Assembly (NCBI GenBank): GCA_016714985.1
Contig: JADKBS010000007.1
Location: 248,001-312,000 of the forward strand
Direction of reading: 5' to 3'
Origin: Saprospiraceae bacterium
GTDB lineage: Bacteria > Bacteroidota > Bacteroidia > Chitinophagales > Saprospiraceae
DNA length: 64,000 nt
Part shown: positions 36,401 through 44,913 of the stretch, one piece after another
Numbering within the stretch: the first letter of the stretch is position 1
Layout: each line of letters opens with the position of its first letter
The notes under the pieces: model-generated
Databases searched by the model: none
The model's input: only the letters and a program-made list of their open reading frames with translations
What the model was told of the DNA's origin: nothing
Made by a program: the position numbers and the translations under genes

Positions 36401-36878
36401 CTTTGTTGATGTAGAGCAAGTTGCGACCATTAATATTTTGGAATTTACCCATCTGGTTGACGTAGATGTCGAGCAGGCCATCGTTGTTGATATCCACCAC
36501 CGAGGCACCTGTCGTCCATTTAGGCATCACCAGTCCTTGCAGCAGACCAGCTTGTTCGGTCACGTCCTTGAACTTGAGCTTGCCTTGGTTCAGAAAGAGC
36601 TTGTTTGCATCCATGTTAGAGGTGAAAAACAGGTCAATCAAGCCGTCGTTGTTGAAGTCGCCGGCAGCCACGCCACCGCCATTGAAGAAGTACATATAGT
36701 TGAAGACGTTGAAATCGCTGGTTTGCTTCATCACGTTCTTGAAGTCGAGGCCAGTCACGTCTTTGCGGAGCAGTTCAAATCGGGGCGCTCCGCTGCCCGT
36801 TGGGCCGCCTTGTTTGCCGCAGCCCAACATCAAAACCAAGTAACTTGCTATTGGGAAAAAAATCAAAATCCGTTTCAT
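33489..36878 (-). CDS. FG-GAP/VCBS-repeat lipoprotein with UnbV/ASPIC domain (paralog 2)
   Basis: This exported lipoprotein of 1129 aa has start 36878 (MKRILIFF) with lipobox LMLGC (C20). Many seven-bladed-propeller type motifs with the calcium loop D-x-D/N-x-DG-x-x-D are spread over the whole length (DFNNDGLIDLFFTS, DINNDGLLDIYV, DYDLDGDLDMYQ, DLNGDGLEDVFFG, DFDGDGDLDVL). An UnbV-like segment with RGYQSSMIGPLHLGIG and SILLIWPD lies near the middle. The family binds ligands at the cell surface and is typical near SusC/SusD in Bacteroidota. It is a tandem paralog of the gene at 37033, 154 bases apart in the same direction. A 7-bp tandem repeat encodes part of a loop (see 34212). Confidence 0.88.
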   Translation of the reverse strand: MKRILIFFPIASYLVLMLGCGKQGGPTGSGAPRFELLRKDVTGLDFKNVMKQTSDFNVFNYMYFFNGGGVAAGDFNNDGLIDLFFTSNMDANKLFLNQGKLKFKDVTEQAGLLQGLVMPKWTTGASVVDINNDGLLDIYVNQMGKFQNINGRNLLYINKGVEGGVPSFAEEAIPYGLDLVGFGTQASFFDYDLDGDLDMYQMNHSLHANGTFGQKKTFQGTRDSLSGDRLMRNDDGVFTDVTSGSGINSTVIGYGLGLATGDINLDGWPDIYVGNDFHENDYLYINVPKPGGGRMYQEVLTEQIQHTSQFSMGVDIGDINNDGWADIISLDMLPEDPFILKSSLGEDDYALNLFKLGYGYNQQFARNMLQLNQGDGHFKEIGMFAGVHATDWSWASLFADFDNDGWKDLFVANGIPHRMNDIDYVKFRENSDIRWKGNTNNLEDQDLVYIDKMPKIKLKNKFFKNTSNLRFQDIGGEVKDNVESYSNGSVYADLDNDGDLDIVSNNIEDEPFVYKNLTAEQGRGAQNGWLGIKLKGSKNNGAAIGAKAVVFKKTGEKIVYEQFPVRGYQSSMIGPLHLGIGDTASVDSILLIWPDRSYEQIKIAKYNALVEVAWKPDLPIFDFEDFARKPTPSYAFKDITSADGLMFNHKENPFVEFNRERLIPNMVSSEGPAIAVGDLNGDGLEDVFFGSAKRNRSAIFLQTKDGKFVEKTPKAIQADSLFEDVDAVFVDIENDGDLDLAVAAGGNEYQAKDEAMKQRYYLNDGKGNLQRVDFQGVYMTASCIVPADFNKDGLVDFFIGARATPWKYGIVPSSALLQNKGNGQFEDVTDRIAPELRQVGFVKQGTWADMDGNGQMDLVLAMEWGPITIFQNDGKALKKSAIRNPQSAIASGWWNFVLPNDFDGDGDLDVLAGNVGENSRFKPSTAEPLKLYVNDFDDNDQIEQVLTYHLGGREIPFANFDEITKQLPPLKKRYLYSRDFANASVTEIFGKEKIKKAILHEVNEFRSMYFENLGNGKFEAHPLPDELQFSTMNAAQLTDLDGDGSMEVILGGNFFACNIEMGRYDANFGNVLKIGKKGQMQVFPLGNIKIDGETRRIRSVKIGSKQAFIFARNNSSAVIIEATPTKQVQ
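34212..34243 (-). repeat. Heptanucleotide tandem repeat inside a coding sequence
   Basis: Four exact GATTGCG units (34212-34239) and a partial fifth. On the coding (minus) strand the units are CGCAATC and encode the stretch SAIRNPQSAIASG just before GWWNF. The paralog has a shorter, unrelated loop at this place. Seven is not a multiple of three, so gain or loss of one unit would shift the frame. Confidence 0.85.
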
Positions 36879-37032
36879 CTCCTTGCCGTTGTATTTACTC
36901 ACAGTTCGTTGATTTTCAATGAATAATAGCATTGCACGGGCTATGCCTGAATTGATTTGGTTGGGGTAGTAAAAAGGGGGTAACCCTGAATTCTAAAGTC
37001 ATCAAGACTTCAAAAGACTGGTAACCCAGCAA

Positions 37033-40000
37033 TCATCTTGCCTCGTCACCGCCATTTTTGAAGTTAAAAACTTTGGGCTGCCTGCCATTCACGAGGGCCA
37101 CCAAGCGGCGCTCCTTCCCTTTCTTAACTTCGAAAAGCTGCCGGACGCATCCCCGAACAAAGAAGCCTGACTTCAGGTTTTCGACCCGCTCAAAATTGCC
37201 ACTGCCCCTGTTCAGCAAAACATGCCCAAAACTGGCATCCAAGCGGGAGAACTGTGGCTGCAGGCCGTAGTCATTGCCTGCCATCACGAGATCTGGACGT
37301 TGGTCGGCGTTGAGGTCGGTGATTAAAATGGCATTCACGCAGGAAAATTGCACCTCCCTCGGCAGTGCCATCAGCTTGAACTTGCCGTTGCCCTCGTTGA
37401 GCGCCACGGCAGATTTGAAGTAATTGCCACGCCAAGCAATTGCCTTTTCCAGAATTTCCTTCGGAAAAAGGTCTTGAATGGCTTTCTTCGCAAAATCGGC
37501 ATGTTTCAGGTTCTCCTTTCTCAGGCTTGGTATCTGGTCGGTCAGCTCCTTCTTCATGGGCACCGGCATGTCCTTGCCATTAATTCTTCGGGTAATGATT
37601 TTCTCGACCATGCCGTTCTTGTCCATGTCTCCGACCCACATAGCGGCCGGGTTAGCGGTGTCGCCCGTAAAGTAAAAGTTTTCGCCACGGTTGCCCAGTA
37701 CAAGATCTTGGTCGCCATCCCCGTCCAAATCGGCAGCTTCGATGGCGAACCACCAGCCGTTGTAGCCGTCAAGGTCGGTTTTCATCCGCTCGAACTTGCC
37801 ATTGTTCATTGTATAAACCCTTGGGTTAGTCCATTCCCCCACCACGGTCAGTTCGGGTTTTCCATCCCCCGTCAGGTCGGTCAGCGTGGCATCAGTCACC
37901 ATGCCGATGGTGATGAAATCGTCGGCGACGGCCTTTGTTGAATTCTTGAAAATGCCCTTGCCCGTGTTTTCAAACACAAAATGTTGAGGGGGAACACCGT
38001 ACCGCATTGGCACGCTCCGGCTGAAGACGAGCAAGTCCTGATCGCCGTCGCCGTCGTAGTCGTATGGCAACACCGTGGATGTGTTGAGGCCGTTGAGCGG
38101 CAGGGCACGGTTGTCGTGGTTGAATAGGCCCTTCCCGTCGTTGAAGTAAACCCCGTCCTGCATTTCCCTCGACGACTCAGGATGTTCGTTTCCACCAGAG
38201 CCAACGTAGAGGTCAAGGTCGCCGTCGCCCTCGGCATCAAAGAAGGCAGCAGCGGTGTCTTCCAGTGAAGAATCCCGTTCGAGGCCCGGCTGCCGGGTTT
38301 TGAGGAACCCTCCGCTGTTGTTTTGCAGGTAAACTTGGCCAGCTTGCCCCTTTCCGCCACAGATAAAGACATCTTGCAGGCCGTCGCCGTTCACATCGCC
38401 CAAGGCAGCCCGTGGCCCTTCTCTCGACACCATGCGCATGACGAGACCCTCGGAATAAAAATCCACGAAGCTGTTTTCTCGATGTGTCTCAAATAGCGGA
38501 TTTTCGGCAACGAACCATTGGTCCTCAATAATTTTCGAAGCAGCAAATCCATTGCTTGTAGCAGAATTATGCTCAAAAACCAAGGTGGTATCAATGGGCG
38601 GGTTTGCCAACAGGGTCTTTTTTTGGTCGGGCCAAATGACCACGATAGAATCAACAGTTGGCTGCTTTCCCAGGCCAAAAACCATTTTATGGTCAACTGA
38701 CGACTGAAAGCCTCGGGTGGGGATTAACTGCTGGTTCAGTATAGCTGCGCCCTTGTAAAGCATGACTTTCGAGCCGATGGCGTAGGTGTTTTTGCCGCTG
38801 CCCTTGAGTTGGACGGTGAGTTGGTGGTTGCCCGTTTTTTCGTTGGATAGGTTTCGGTAAAGGAAGGCTTCTTGGTTTACGTTGTTCACCACGAGGTCGA
38901 GGTCACCATCATTGTCCAGGTCGCCGTAGGCAGCACCGTTGGAAAACGAGGGCGTGTCTAAGCCCCATTTTTTTTCCATGTCCTCGAAGGTAAGATCGCC
39001 CCGGTTGCGAAAGGATTTGTTCGGAATGGGATTGGAGGGCATCTTGGCGATGATGTTTTCGATGGCCTCCTTTTTGCCGGAAAGTGCCATTTTTTGCACT
39101 ATTTCGTCCGCAAAAAAATTGATGAAATCTTGGTCAATCACGTCCTTAGCGATACCATTGCTAATATAAATATCTCGAAAGCCATCGTTGTCCATGTCCC
39201 ACAAAAGCGCCCCCCAGCTCCAGTCGGAGGCGGCCACCCCTGCATAGTAGGCTATCTCGCTGAAGCTGCCGTTTTTATTGTTAAGCTGGAGCGTGTTCTG
39301 CATGTATTGGTGGTAAAATCCCCGCTCCTGCTTGAGTTGGTAAGTGCTGTACGTCTCGAAAACGGTGTTGGATTTTAGACGGGTCTCGTCACTAGGGAGC
39401 ATCTCCGTGGTGAAGATTTCTGGGTATCCATCGTTGTTGATGTCGGCCATGTCGGCCCCCATGGAGGCATGGCTGAGGTGCTCCATCCAGTCCTCTACCT
39501 CTTCCTTGAAAGTGCCGTCTTTCTGGTTTATATACAAATAGTCTCGCTCATAGAAATCGTTGGAGATGAACAGGTCAGGCCAGTTGTCGCCGTTTACGTC
39601 GCCAACCGTCACGCCAAGGCCGAAGCCAATGAGCGACCCGTAGATATTAGCCTGTTTGGTCACGTCAACGAACTTGCCGTCATCATTGCGAAGCAGCTTG
39701 TCACCACCTCCCTTAAGGAAATCCTTCACGGGCCAATCCGCTGCGTACAATTCCCTATTATTGGAATAGTTGAGCGTATTGACGGGCATGAAACTGTTAT
39801 TGAGGATATAACAGTCGAGGTCACCATCGAGATCGAAGTCAAAGAAGGCAGCATGGGTAGTGTAGCCGTCCTCATTAAGGCCATATTCGGCGGCTTTTTC
39901 CGTGAAGGTGAGGTCGTGGTTGTTGATGAAAAGTTCGTTTTCCCGGTTGTCACCTTCCACGTAGCCTGCATTGCACACGTAGATATCGAGCCAGCCATCG

Positions 40001-40365
40001 GCATTGATGTCCACTAAGACAACGCCAGTGCTCCAAGCCCGTTTGCCTGCCACTCCCGCCTTGCCAGTAACATCCTCGAACTGCATATTACCCTTGTTGA
40101 GGTAGAGCTTATTCTCGGCCATATTGGAGGTGAAGAAGACGTCGGCCAGCCCGTCATTGTTGATGTCGCCAATACCGACGCCACCACCGTTGTAGAAGTT
40201 TCGGTAGTTGAAAATGTTGAACTCGTTGGAGTTTTCCACCATGTTGGCGAATCGGATGCCAGACTGCTCTGGCGCTATTTTCTCAGACAATCCCGTGTTG
40301 CTCGCTTCTTTTTTGCATGAAAAACACAGTACGGTGAACAACAGGAATAGTATGCTGTAACGCAT
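37033..40365 (-). CDS. FG-GAP/VCBS-repeat lipoprotein with UnbV/ASPIC domain (paralog 1)
   Basis: This exported lipoprotein of 1110 aa has start 40365 (MRYSILFLLFTVLCFSC), with lipid-anchored C17. Repeats with calcium-loop motifs cover most of it: DINNDGLADVFFTS, DINADGWLDIYVC, DFDLDGDLDCYI, DMDNDGFRDIYIS, DLDNDGDLDLVV and DLDGDGDQDLVLG. The UnbV/ASPIC-like part has PTRGFQSSVDHKMVFGLG and SIVVIWPD. The same domain order as the gene at 33489 shows an old tandem duplication. A candidate promoter box lies 37 bases upstream. It probably heads a two-gene operon. The link to SusC/SusD is by position and by the known habit of this family. Confidence 0.88.
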   Translation of the reverse strand: MRYSILFLLFTVLCFSCKKEASNTGLSEKIAPEQSGIRFANMVENSNEFNIFNYRNFYNGGGVGIGDINNDGLADVFFTSNMAENKLYLNKGNMQFEDVTGKAGVAGKRAWSTGVVLVDINADGWLDIYVCNAGYVEGDNRENELFINNHDLTFTEKAAEYGLNEDGYTTHAAFFDFDLDGDLDCYILNNSFMPVNTLNYSNNRELYAADWPVKDFLKGGGDKLLRNDDGKFVDVTKQANIYGSLIGFGLGVTVGDVNGDNWPDLFISNDFYERDYLYINQKDGTFKEEVEDWMEHLSHASMGADMADINNDGYPEIFTTEMLPSDETRLKSNTVFETYSTYQLKQERGFYHQYMQNTLQLNNKNGSFSEIAYYAGVAASDWSWGALLWDMDNDGFRDIYISNGIAKDVIDQDFINFFADEIVQKMALSGKKEAIENIIAKMPSNPIPNKSFRNRGDLTFEDMEKKWGLDTPSFSNGAAYGDLDNDGDLDLVVNNVNQEAFLYRNLSNEKTGNHQLTVQLKGSGKNTYAIGSKVMLYKGAAILNQQLIPTRGFQSSVDHKMVFGLGKQPTVDSIVVIWPDQKKTLLANPPIDTTLVFEHNSATSNGFAASKIIEDQWFVAENPLFETHRENSFVDFYSEGLVMRMVSREGPRAALGDVNGDGLQDVFICGGKGQAGQVYLQNNSGGFLKTRQPGLERDSSLEDTAAAFFDAEGDGDLDLYVGSGGNEHPESSREMQDGVYFNDGKGLFNHDNRALPLNGLNTSTVLPYDYDGDGDQDLLVFSRSVPMRYGVPPQHFVFENTGKGIFKNSTKAVADDFITIGMVTDATLTDLTGDGKPELTVVGEWTNPRVYTMNNGKFERMKTDLDGYNGWWFAIEAADLDGDGDQDLVLGNRGENFYFTGDTANPAAMWVGDMDKNGMVEKIITRRINGKDMPVPMKKELTDQIPSLRKENLKHADFAKKAIQDLFPKEILEKAIAWRGNYFKSAVALNEGNGKFKLMALPREVQFSCVNAILITDLNADQRPDLVMAGNDYGLQPQFSRLDASFGHVLLNRGSGNFERVENLKSGFFVRGCVRQLFEVKKGKERRLVALVNGRQPKVFNFKNGGDEAR

Positions 40366-40401
40366 TGACAGAGTGTTGATGTTTTTTTTGCGAAATGCCA
40401 T

Positions 40402-40409
40402 CAAAAGTA
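40402..40409 (-). promoter_or_regulatory. Candidate -7 box (TACTTTTG, minus strand) for the FG-GAP lipoprotein operon
   Basis: TACTTTTG on the minus strand is a full TANNTTTG match, 37 bases before the start codon at 40365. No good -33 element is seen. About 120 bases to the right, TCAAACG at 40530-40536 equals one half of the palindrome found upstream of susC. Confidence 0.35.
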
Positions 40410-40554
40410 CAAAGGTTCAAGGCATAATCGTCGCTTTATCGAGAAACTATGGTACTTTATAGGTAAGTTTCTGACGAAAAACCACTATTCCATCTTTGGA
40501 TTAATTGCTAATTTTACATGGTGGGTAGTTCAAACGCTCATTTTTTTGCTTTCA

Positions 40555-43107
40555 ATGAAAACGCCTTATAACTCTTTTTTAAAGTTCTCATGGTCTATCC
40601 TGTTGCTGTTGCTGGACACAGCATTGCTGCCCTGTCAGGCCCAAGTGCCTTTCCAGCGCACGGGGCAAGTTTTCCTGGTGGTGCAAAACCCCAGTGAAAT
40701 CGTTGAGTTCAACGTCACCCCCGCTGGCAATTCATTGAACATCAACACCTTGTCGTCCAATTCATCTACTGGTATTGATGCAATAGGCTTCCGAAAAACG
40801 GACAACTTGCTTTATGGAATATCCAGTTTCAACAACCACCTAATACGGATGGATGCGACTGGTGCCTTGCAGGACCTCGGCCAACCACCCCTCGATAATC
40901 AATTCGTTTATCTCGCCGGGGACGTCAGCCCCGACGGGAACTTCCTCTACAGCATCGGCTCCGCGCCGGGCGGCTCCGATGCGAAGATTGCCAGAACAGA
41001 CTTGGGCAACACCAATTTCACCACCACCTTTGTCCCCCTCACTGGCAATTGGCAACTGGTGGACATCGCTTTCGATCTAGATGGAGTCGGGGTATTTGGC
41101 TACGACCGGCTCAGCCGCCAAATCGTGCGCGTCAATGTAATCAATGGAACTGTGACACCGCTCAACCAAATTGAACTGGAGAACGAAATCGAGGGGCTTT
41201 ATTTTGACGCCTTCGGCGATTTATACGCTTACGGGAGGTCGGTTTTTGGCATTGTTGACGCTTTGTTCCTAATTGACAAGATGACTGGCAAAGAGACCCG
41301 GTTGGCAACAGGCCCTGTTTTCCCCGTGCTCGATGCCGCGTCCTGCCCTTTTTCTGTGGAGATGAAGAACAGCCTGACGCCCGTAACGACATTGGCTTGT
41401 TCGGACCTTACCAGCACCTACTCCTTGGTGAATGGGTCTGGTCAAACAATTTCGGGTATTGACTTCGTAGAGCGACTCCCGCCAGGTTTTTACATTGACC
41501 AGGTATTGGAAAACTCTCTTGGGGTATCAATTGACACGACGAGCCAGCCGGGCTCGTTCCGCTTCAATAACATTGAATTGGGCAATAGTGTAAAAAAGCT
41601 GGTAGTGAAGCTGCTCGTTAGCGATGTGCCAGAAGGCGGCTATGCCACACAGGCAGAGTTACTTGACCTCCCTTCGCTTTACGGCCTGCAATCTCTTTCT
41701 GACAACCAAGCCTCTGGTGGCTTTGAAGATAGTACCAGGATAAACATAGCCCAGTACGACAACGATACACTTGCCTATTTCTGGTTCATCTGCCACGGCG
41801 AAACACTGACCTTGGATGGCAGCGGTTTCGGCAACGACATTATGTGGAATACTGGCGAATCCTCCCCGGCCATTGACGTAACACAGGGAGGCTCTTATAA
41901 CCTTTCGGTTTTCACCAGGTGTTCATCCTTTGATGTGGCACATGAGGTGACCTCGGCTTCCTGTCCGTACACAATTTCCATTGGGCACGAATTTGTGCCG
42001 GACACAATTTTTGCCTGCAACGATGTGTTGGTGAGATACATCCTTAACAATTCATCTGGCGAGCTTCGTTACAATATTGCCATTCTCGACACGCTGCCAA
42101 TTGGGTTTTCTTTTAAAGAGGTTCTGGACGGCCCAAGCGGCATGAGCCTTAAACCCAATCTTCCACCCAATGTGGTCTGGCTTGAAGGCATTACCCTCCC
42201 ATTGGCTAAGGACACCATAGACATCAGGGTCAAGGTTCAGGATATAGCACCTGGTGTGGTTTACAACCGAGCCGTGCTTTACAACCTACCTCAGGTCATG
42301 GGGCCAATACGCAACAGCGACTATTGGAAGACGCCCACAAATGATGCTACTCCACTCGTGATAAGAGGCTCATTGGCTGATACTGTTTACATTGATACGG
42401 TAGTCTGCGAAAATGCCGTGCTAGAACTTGACGCCAGCCTACTTGGTGAGAATTTCGAGTGGCAGAATGGCAGTACTGACCCAATATTCCCTATAAACGA
42501 ACCCGGCACCTACCTGCTCACGATATTCGATGGTTGCAATCCCGCTGATGTGATTTGGCAGATTGAGATGGGAGCGGCTGTCAACGTGCAATTAGCGGAG
42601 ACTGACAGCATCCATCAAGGTGAAACACTTGAGCTTTTCCCGCAAATCACGAACGAGGGCGACAGTCTTGCGTTGGCTTGGCAAGGGTCAACCCTGACTT
42701 GCTTGGATTGCGTAAGACCAATGGCTACTCCCCTTGAGTCAACCAACTATACCCTAATTGCCAACAACGGAGCCTGCGCTGACACCGCCAGTATTGCTGT
42801 ATTTGTTGACTCGAGTCGCCGCATCTACGCTCCGAATGCCTTTTCGCCAAACGATGATGGCATCAATGATTTCTTCTATTTACAAAGCCCCGATTATGGC
42901 ATTATCAAGCACATGCTTGTTGTTGACCGTTGGGGAGGCTTGGTGTTTGAGCGCCATGCCAGCCAAATGAACTTAGAAATAGCTGGATGGGATGGCAGTG
43001 CCAACGGCAAATTGACCAACCTTGGCACCTATACCTGGATGGCAGAAATCGAATTCATTGACGGCAAGTCTTCCGTCTTCTCTGGTTCAGTCACAATAAT
43101 TCGATGA
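40555..43107 (+). CDS. Secreted protein with propeller-like and DUF11-like domains and a type B T9SS sorting domain
   Basis: This is an 850-aa exported protein. Start ATG 40555 is preferred over an in-frame TTG 9 bases earlier. A signal peptide covers about residues 1-30 (ending LLPCQAQ). Residues 35-260 look like a propeller (GIDAIGFRKTDNLLYGIS, HLIRMDATGAL). Two DUF11-like Ig domains follow, both with the pattern VRYILNNSSGE...LPIGFSF...VLDGPSGMS. The end is the type B sorting signal: YAPNAFSPNDDGINDFFYLQ, VVDRWGGLVFE and WDGSANGK. No enzyme motif is seen. It is divergent from the FG-GAP operon and convergent with susD, from which repeat copy 3 and a terminator separate it. Confidence 0.86.
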   Translation: MKTPYNSFLKFSWSILLLLLDTALLPCQAQVPFQRTGQVFLVVQNPSEIVEFNVTPAGNSLNINTLSSNSSTGIDAIGFRKTDNLLYGISSFNNHLIRMDATGALQDLGQPPLDNQFVYLAGDVSPDGNFLYSIGSAPGGSDAKIARTDLGNTNFTTTFVPLTGNWQLVDIAFDLDGVGVFGYDRLSRQIVRVNVINGTVTPLNQIELENEIEGLYFDAFGDLYAYGRSVFGIVDALFLIDKMTGKETRLATGPVFPVLDAASCPFSVEMKNSLTPVTTLACSDLTSTYSLVNGSGQTISGIDFVERLPPGFYIDQVLENSLGVSIDTTSQPGSFRFNNIELGNSVKKLVVKLLVSDVPEGGYATQAELLDLPSLYGLQSLSDNQASGGFEDSTRINIAQYDNDTLAYFWFICHGETLTLDGSGFGNDIMWNTGESSPAIDVTQGGSYNLSVFTRCSSFDVAHEVTSASCPYTISIGHEFVPDTIFACNDVLVRYILNNSSGELRYNIAILDTLPIGFSFKEVLDGPSGMSLKPNLPPNVVWLEGITLPLAKDTIDIRVKVQDIAPGVVYNRAVLYNLPQVMGPIRNSDYWKTPTNDATPLVIRGSLADTVYIDTVVCENAVLELDASLLGENFEWQNGSTDPIFPINEPGTYLLTIFDGCNPADVIWQIEMGAAVNVQLAETDSIHQGETLELFPQITNEGDSLALAWQGSTLTCLDCVRPMATPLESTNYTLIANNGACADTASIAVFVDSSRRIYAPNAFSPNDDGINDFFYLQSPDYGIIKHMLVVDRWGGLVFERHASQMNLEIAGWDGSANGKLTNLGTYTWMAEIEFIDGKSSVFSGSVTIIR

Positions 43108-43126
43108 CCTAAACTTTAAATACGCA

Positions 43127-43255
43127 TAACTACTTAGCAGGGGTGTTTTTGGGGTGAAAATTTTCAATTTCCAGCCCAAAAACACCCAAAAATGTGGGAA
43201 GAGAGAGAAATAATTTCATTATTTCCCTCTCCTCCCATACCCTCCTAAATTGTTA
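43127..43255 (+). repeat. Dual-hairpin intergenic repeat, copy 3
   Basis: TAACTACTTAGCA at the left and a diverged CCTCCTAAATTGTTA at the right form the inverted ends. The inner hairpins are 43141-43187 (13-bp perfect arm GGGTGTTTTTGGG) and 43196-43236 (arm GGGAAGAGAGAGAAA, imperfect). The left end TAACTACTTAGCA is identical over 12 bases to the reversed end of copy 2. It has the same orientation as copy 1. It lies just after the T9SS gene stop. Confidence 0.78.
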
Positions 43256-43264
43256 TAAAAACAC

Positions 43265-43291
43265 AAAAGGCCGCCAAATTGGCGGCCTTTT
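43265..43291 (-). terminator. Terminator after the susC/susD operon
   Basis: AAAAGGCCGCC (43265-43275) pairs perfectly with 43281-43291 around a 5-base loop. On the minus strand the stem is followed by TTTTGTGTTTTTAT. It is 34 bases past the susD stop. Confidence 0.85.
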
Positions 43292-43324
43292 GATTGCTTG
43301 TCCATAAAGGCAATTGACTGAATA

Positions 43325-44833
43325 TCAATACCCTGGATTTTGTACCAAGTTCGGATTGACGGCAAGGGCAGATGCCGGTATCGGAAAAAGCAGACGCTCT
43401 GGACCAGACGTTTCGGGCTTGCCTTGGAAAGGTTCCAAGTATTTTCCAAAGCGGATGAGGTCTTGACGACGCCAGCCTTCCCAATAAAATTCCCTACCCC
43501 GCTCTTCCAATAGATTAACTTCATTCAAGGAAGCAAACGCAGTTGCGCTACGTTGGCCACGAAGGTCATTGACGATGTCCAAGGCAGCACCTGCATTGCC
43601 ACTGCGCAACAACGCTTCGGCTTTCATAAGAAGCACATCAGCATATCGGAAGTACACATAATCGTTATCCGCATTGTCTCCGCTATTGTAATCTATGGGA
43701 TACTTGATAACCCGGATACCAGTTACTTCAAGGTCATTGCCAGCCTCGACTAACGCAACCTCTCTCGTAAATGCAAGGTCATTGCCTTTTCTGTCCTTCA
43801 GTGCTGTGCCGTTTTGATCAAATTGTTGGCCAATAAGAAAACCAGCGCGAATGCCTCCAATCTCGGTCATACCAGCATACTCTGCCCCTTTGCGGATGTC
43901 AGAATCTTCAAAGCTGTCATAAAAATCACTAAGCGTGGCAAAACCGTTCCAGCCAGAAGGGTTTTGGTTGTAGTGCAAGGTGAGGAACCAACGGGAGCGC
44001 ACGTTGCCGCTGCTCACACCGCCCACATTCTCCGCAGTCCAGATATTTTCTGATGAAAGCTGATCGTTTTTCGGTGCAAAGTTGTCGTAGTAATTGTCAT
44101 CAATAGAGTACTTGCCAGAGTTGATGATATCGTCTGCAAGATTGATTACTTCCTGCATATCGGCATTTTCAAACTTAGGCGCAGCACGGTCAGCAAATGT
44201 TCCCCTGTTAAGGTGAATCTTCATGAGGAGAAACTTTGCTGCATCTTTATTCGCCCTATTTACAGGGCCGTCGGGCAAATCATTGAGTATTGCGTTCAAC
44301 TCAGATTCAAGGAAGTCCAAAGCTTGTGTGCTGTTGAAAACTTCTGGCGCAATTGCGAGTTCATCCAATACATCAACATCACGGAAGGGAACTTGGCCCC
44401 AACCATCCGCTACGCAAAACATGACCCAAGCCCTTAGGAAACGCGATTCGGCAGCTTGCTGAGGAGTTGGATTAAATCTAAGGATGTTTGTTGTGGTGTA
44501 AACTATCTGCAACAATTCGTTAAATGTTGCTTCTAGGAATGCATGCTCTGCAGTCCAAGTATGGTCGTGAAGGACGCGCCAGATACCATTGTCATCCCAA
44601 TCGGGCCCCCTGGTAGGTCCAAGTGTTTCATCAGAGGTGTGCTGTTGAGCAGCCCAGAACCTTGATTGGTCTTGAAATGGATTGCGCAGCCCGCCATACG
44701 CACCTTGAAGCAATGAAGCTACATCAGGTGTACCAACATCTTCAGACAACTTGTCATTCAGTTTCTCATCAAGGTCTGTGCAAGAAAATGCACCGAAGAA
44801 CCCTAAGAAGACTAAAAATTTGATGTATTTCAT
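43325..44833 (-). CDS. SusD/RagB family outer-membrane lipoprotein
   Basis: SusD-like proteins sit as a lid on SusC channels and bind the glycan or peptide substrate at the cell surface. The 502-aa protein has a lipoprotein signal (GAFSC, C18) followed by TDLDEKLNDK. The SusD N-terminal TPR part has LQGAYGGLRNPFQDQ and FNELLQIVYTTTNILRFN. The C-terminal RagB region has DYVYFRYADVLLMKAEALLR, EERGREFYWEGWRRQDLIRF and the end VNPNLVQNPGY, all family hallmarks. It is 80 bases downstream of susC in the same operon. The substrate is not known. Confidence 0.95.
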   Translation of the reverse strand: MKYIKFLVFLGFFGAFSCTDLDEKLNDKLSEDVGTPDVASLLQGAYGGLRNPFQDQSRFWAAQQHTSDETLGPTRGPDWDDNGIWRVLHDHTWTAEHAFLEATFNELLQIVYTTTNILRFNPTPQQAAESRFLRAWVMFCVADGWGQVPFRDVDVLDELAIAPEVFNSTQALDFLESELNAILNDLPDGPVNRANKDAAKFLLMKIHLNRGTFADRAAPKFENADMQEVINLADDIINSGKYSIDDNYYDNFAPKNDQLSSENIWTAENVGGVSSGNVRSRWFLTLHYNQNPSGWNGFATLSDFYDSFEDSDIRKGAEYAGMTEIGGIRAGFLIGQQFDQNGTALKDRKGNDLAFTREVALVEAGNDLEVTGIRVIKYPIDYNSGDNADNDYVYFRYADVLLMKAEALLRSGNAGAALDIVNDLRGQRSATAFASLNEVNLLEERGREFYWEGWRRQDLIRFGKYLEPFQGKPETSGPERLLFPIPASALAVNPNLVQNPGY

Positions 44834-44913
44834 GTCAAATTAGCTTTTTTTGATTAGAATTAGTTTTGCTTAAAAGTTTAAGAAAAAACTAATCCATTGT
44901 TTGTTAAACAAAA

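Noticed and set aside
36871..36878. AAGGAG next to the start of the FG-GAP gene as a Shine-Dalgarno site
   Set aside because: It abuts the ATG with no spacing, so it cannot pair properly, and most genes here lack such sites.
36222..36926. 234-codon plus-strand frame opposite an FG-GAP gene
   Set aside because: It lies fully antisense to a recognised lipoprotein gene. The Asp-rich repeats on the real strand give long open antisense frames. The same holds for 34347-34778 and 39469-40017.
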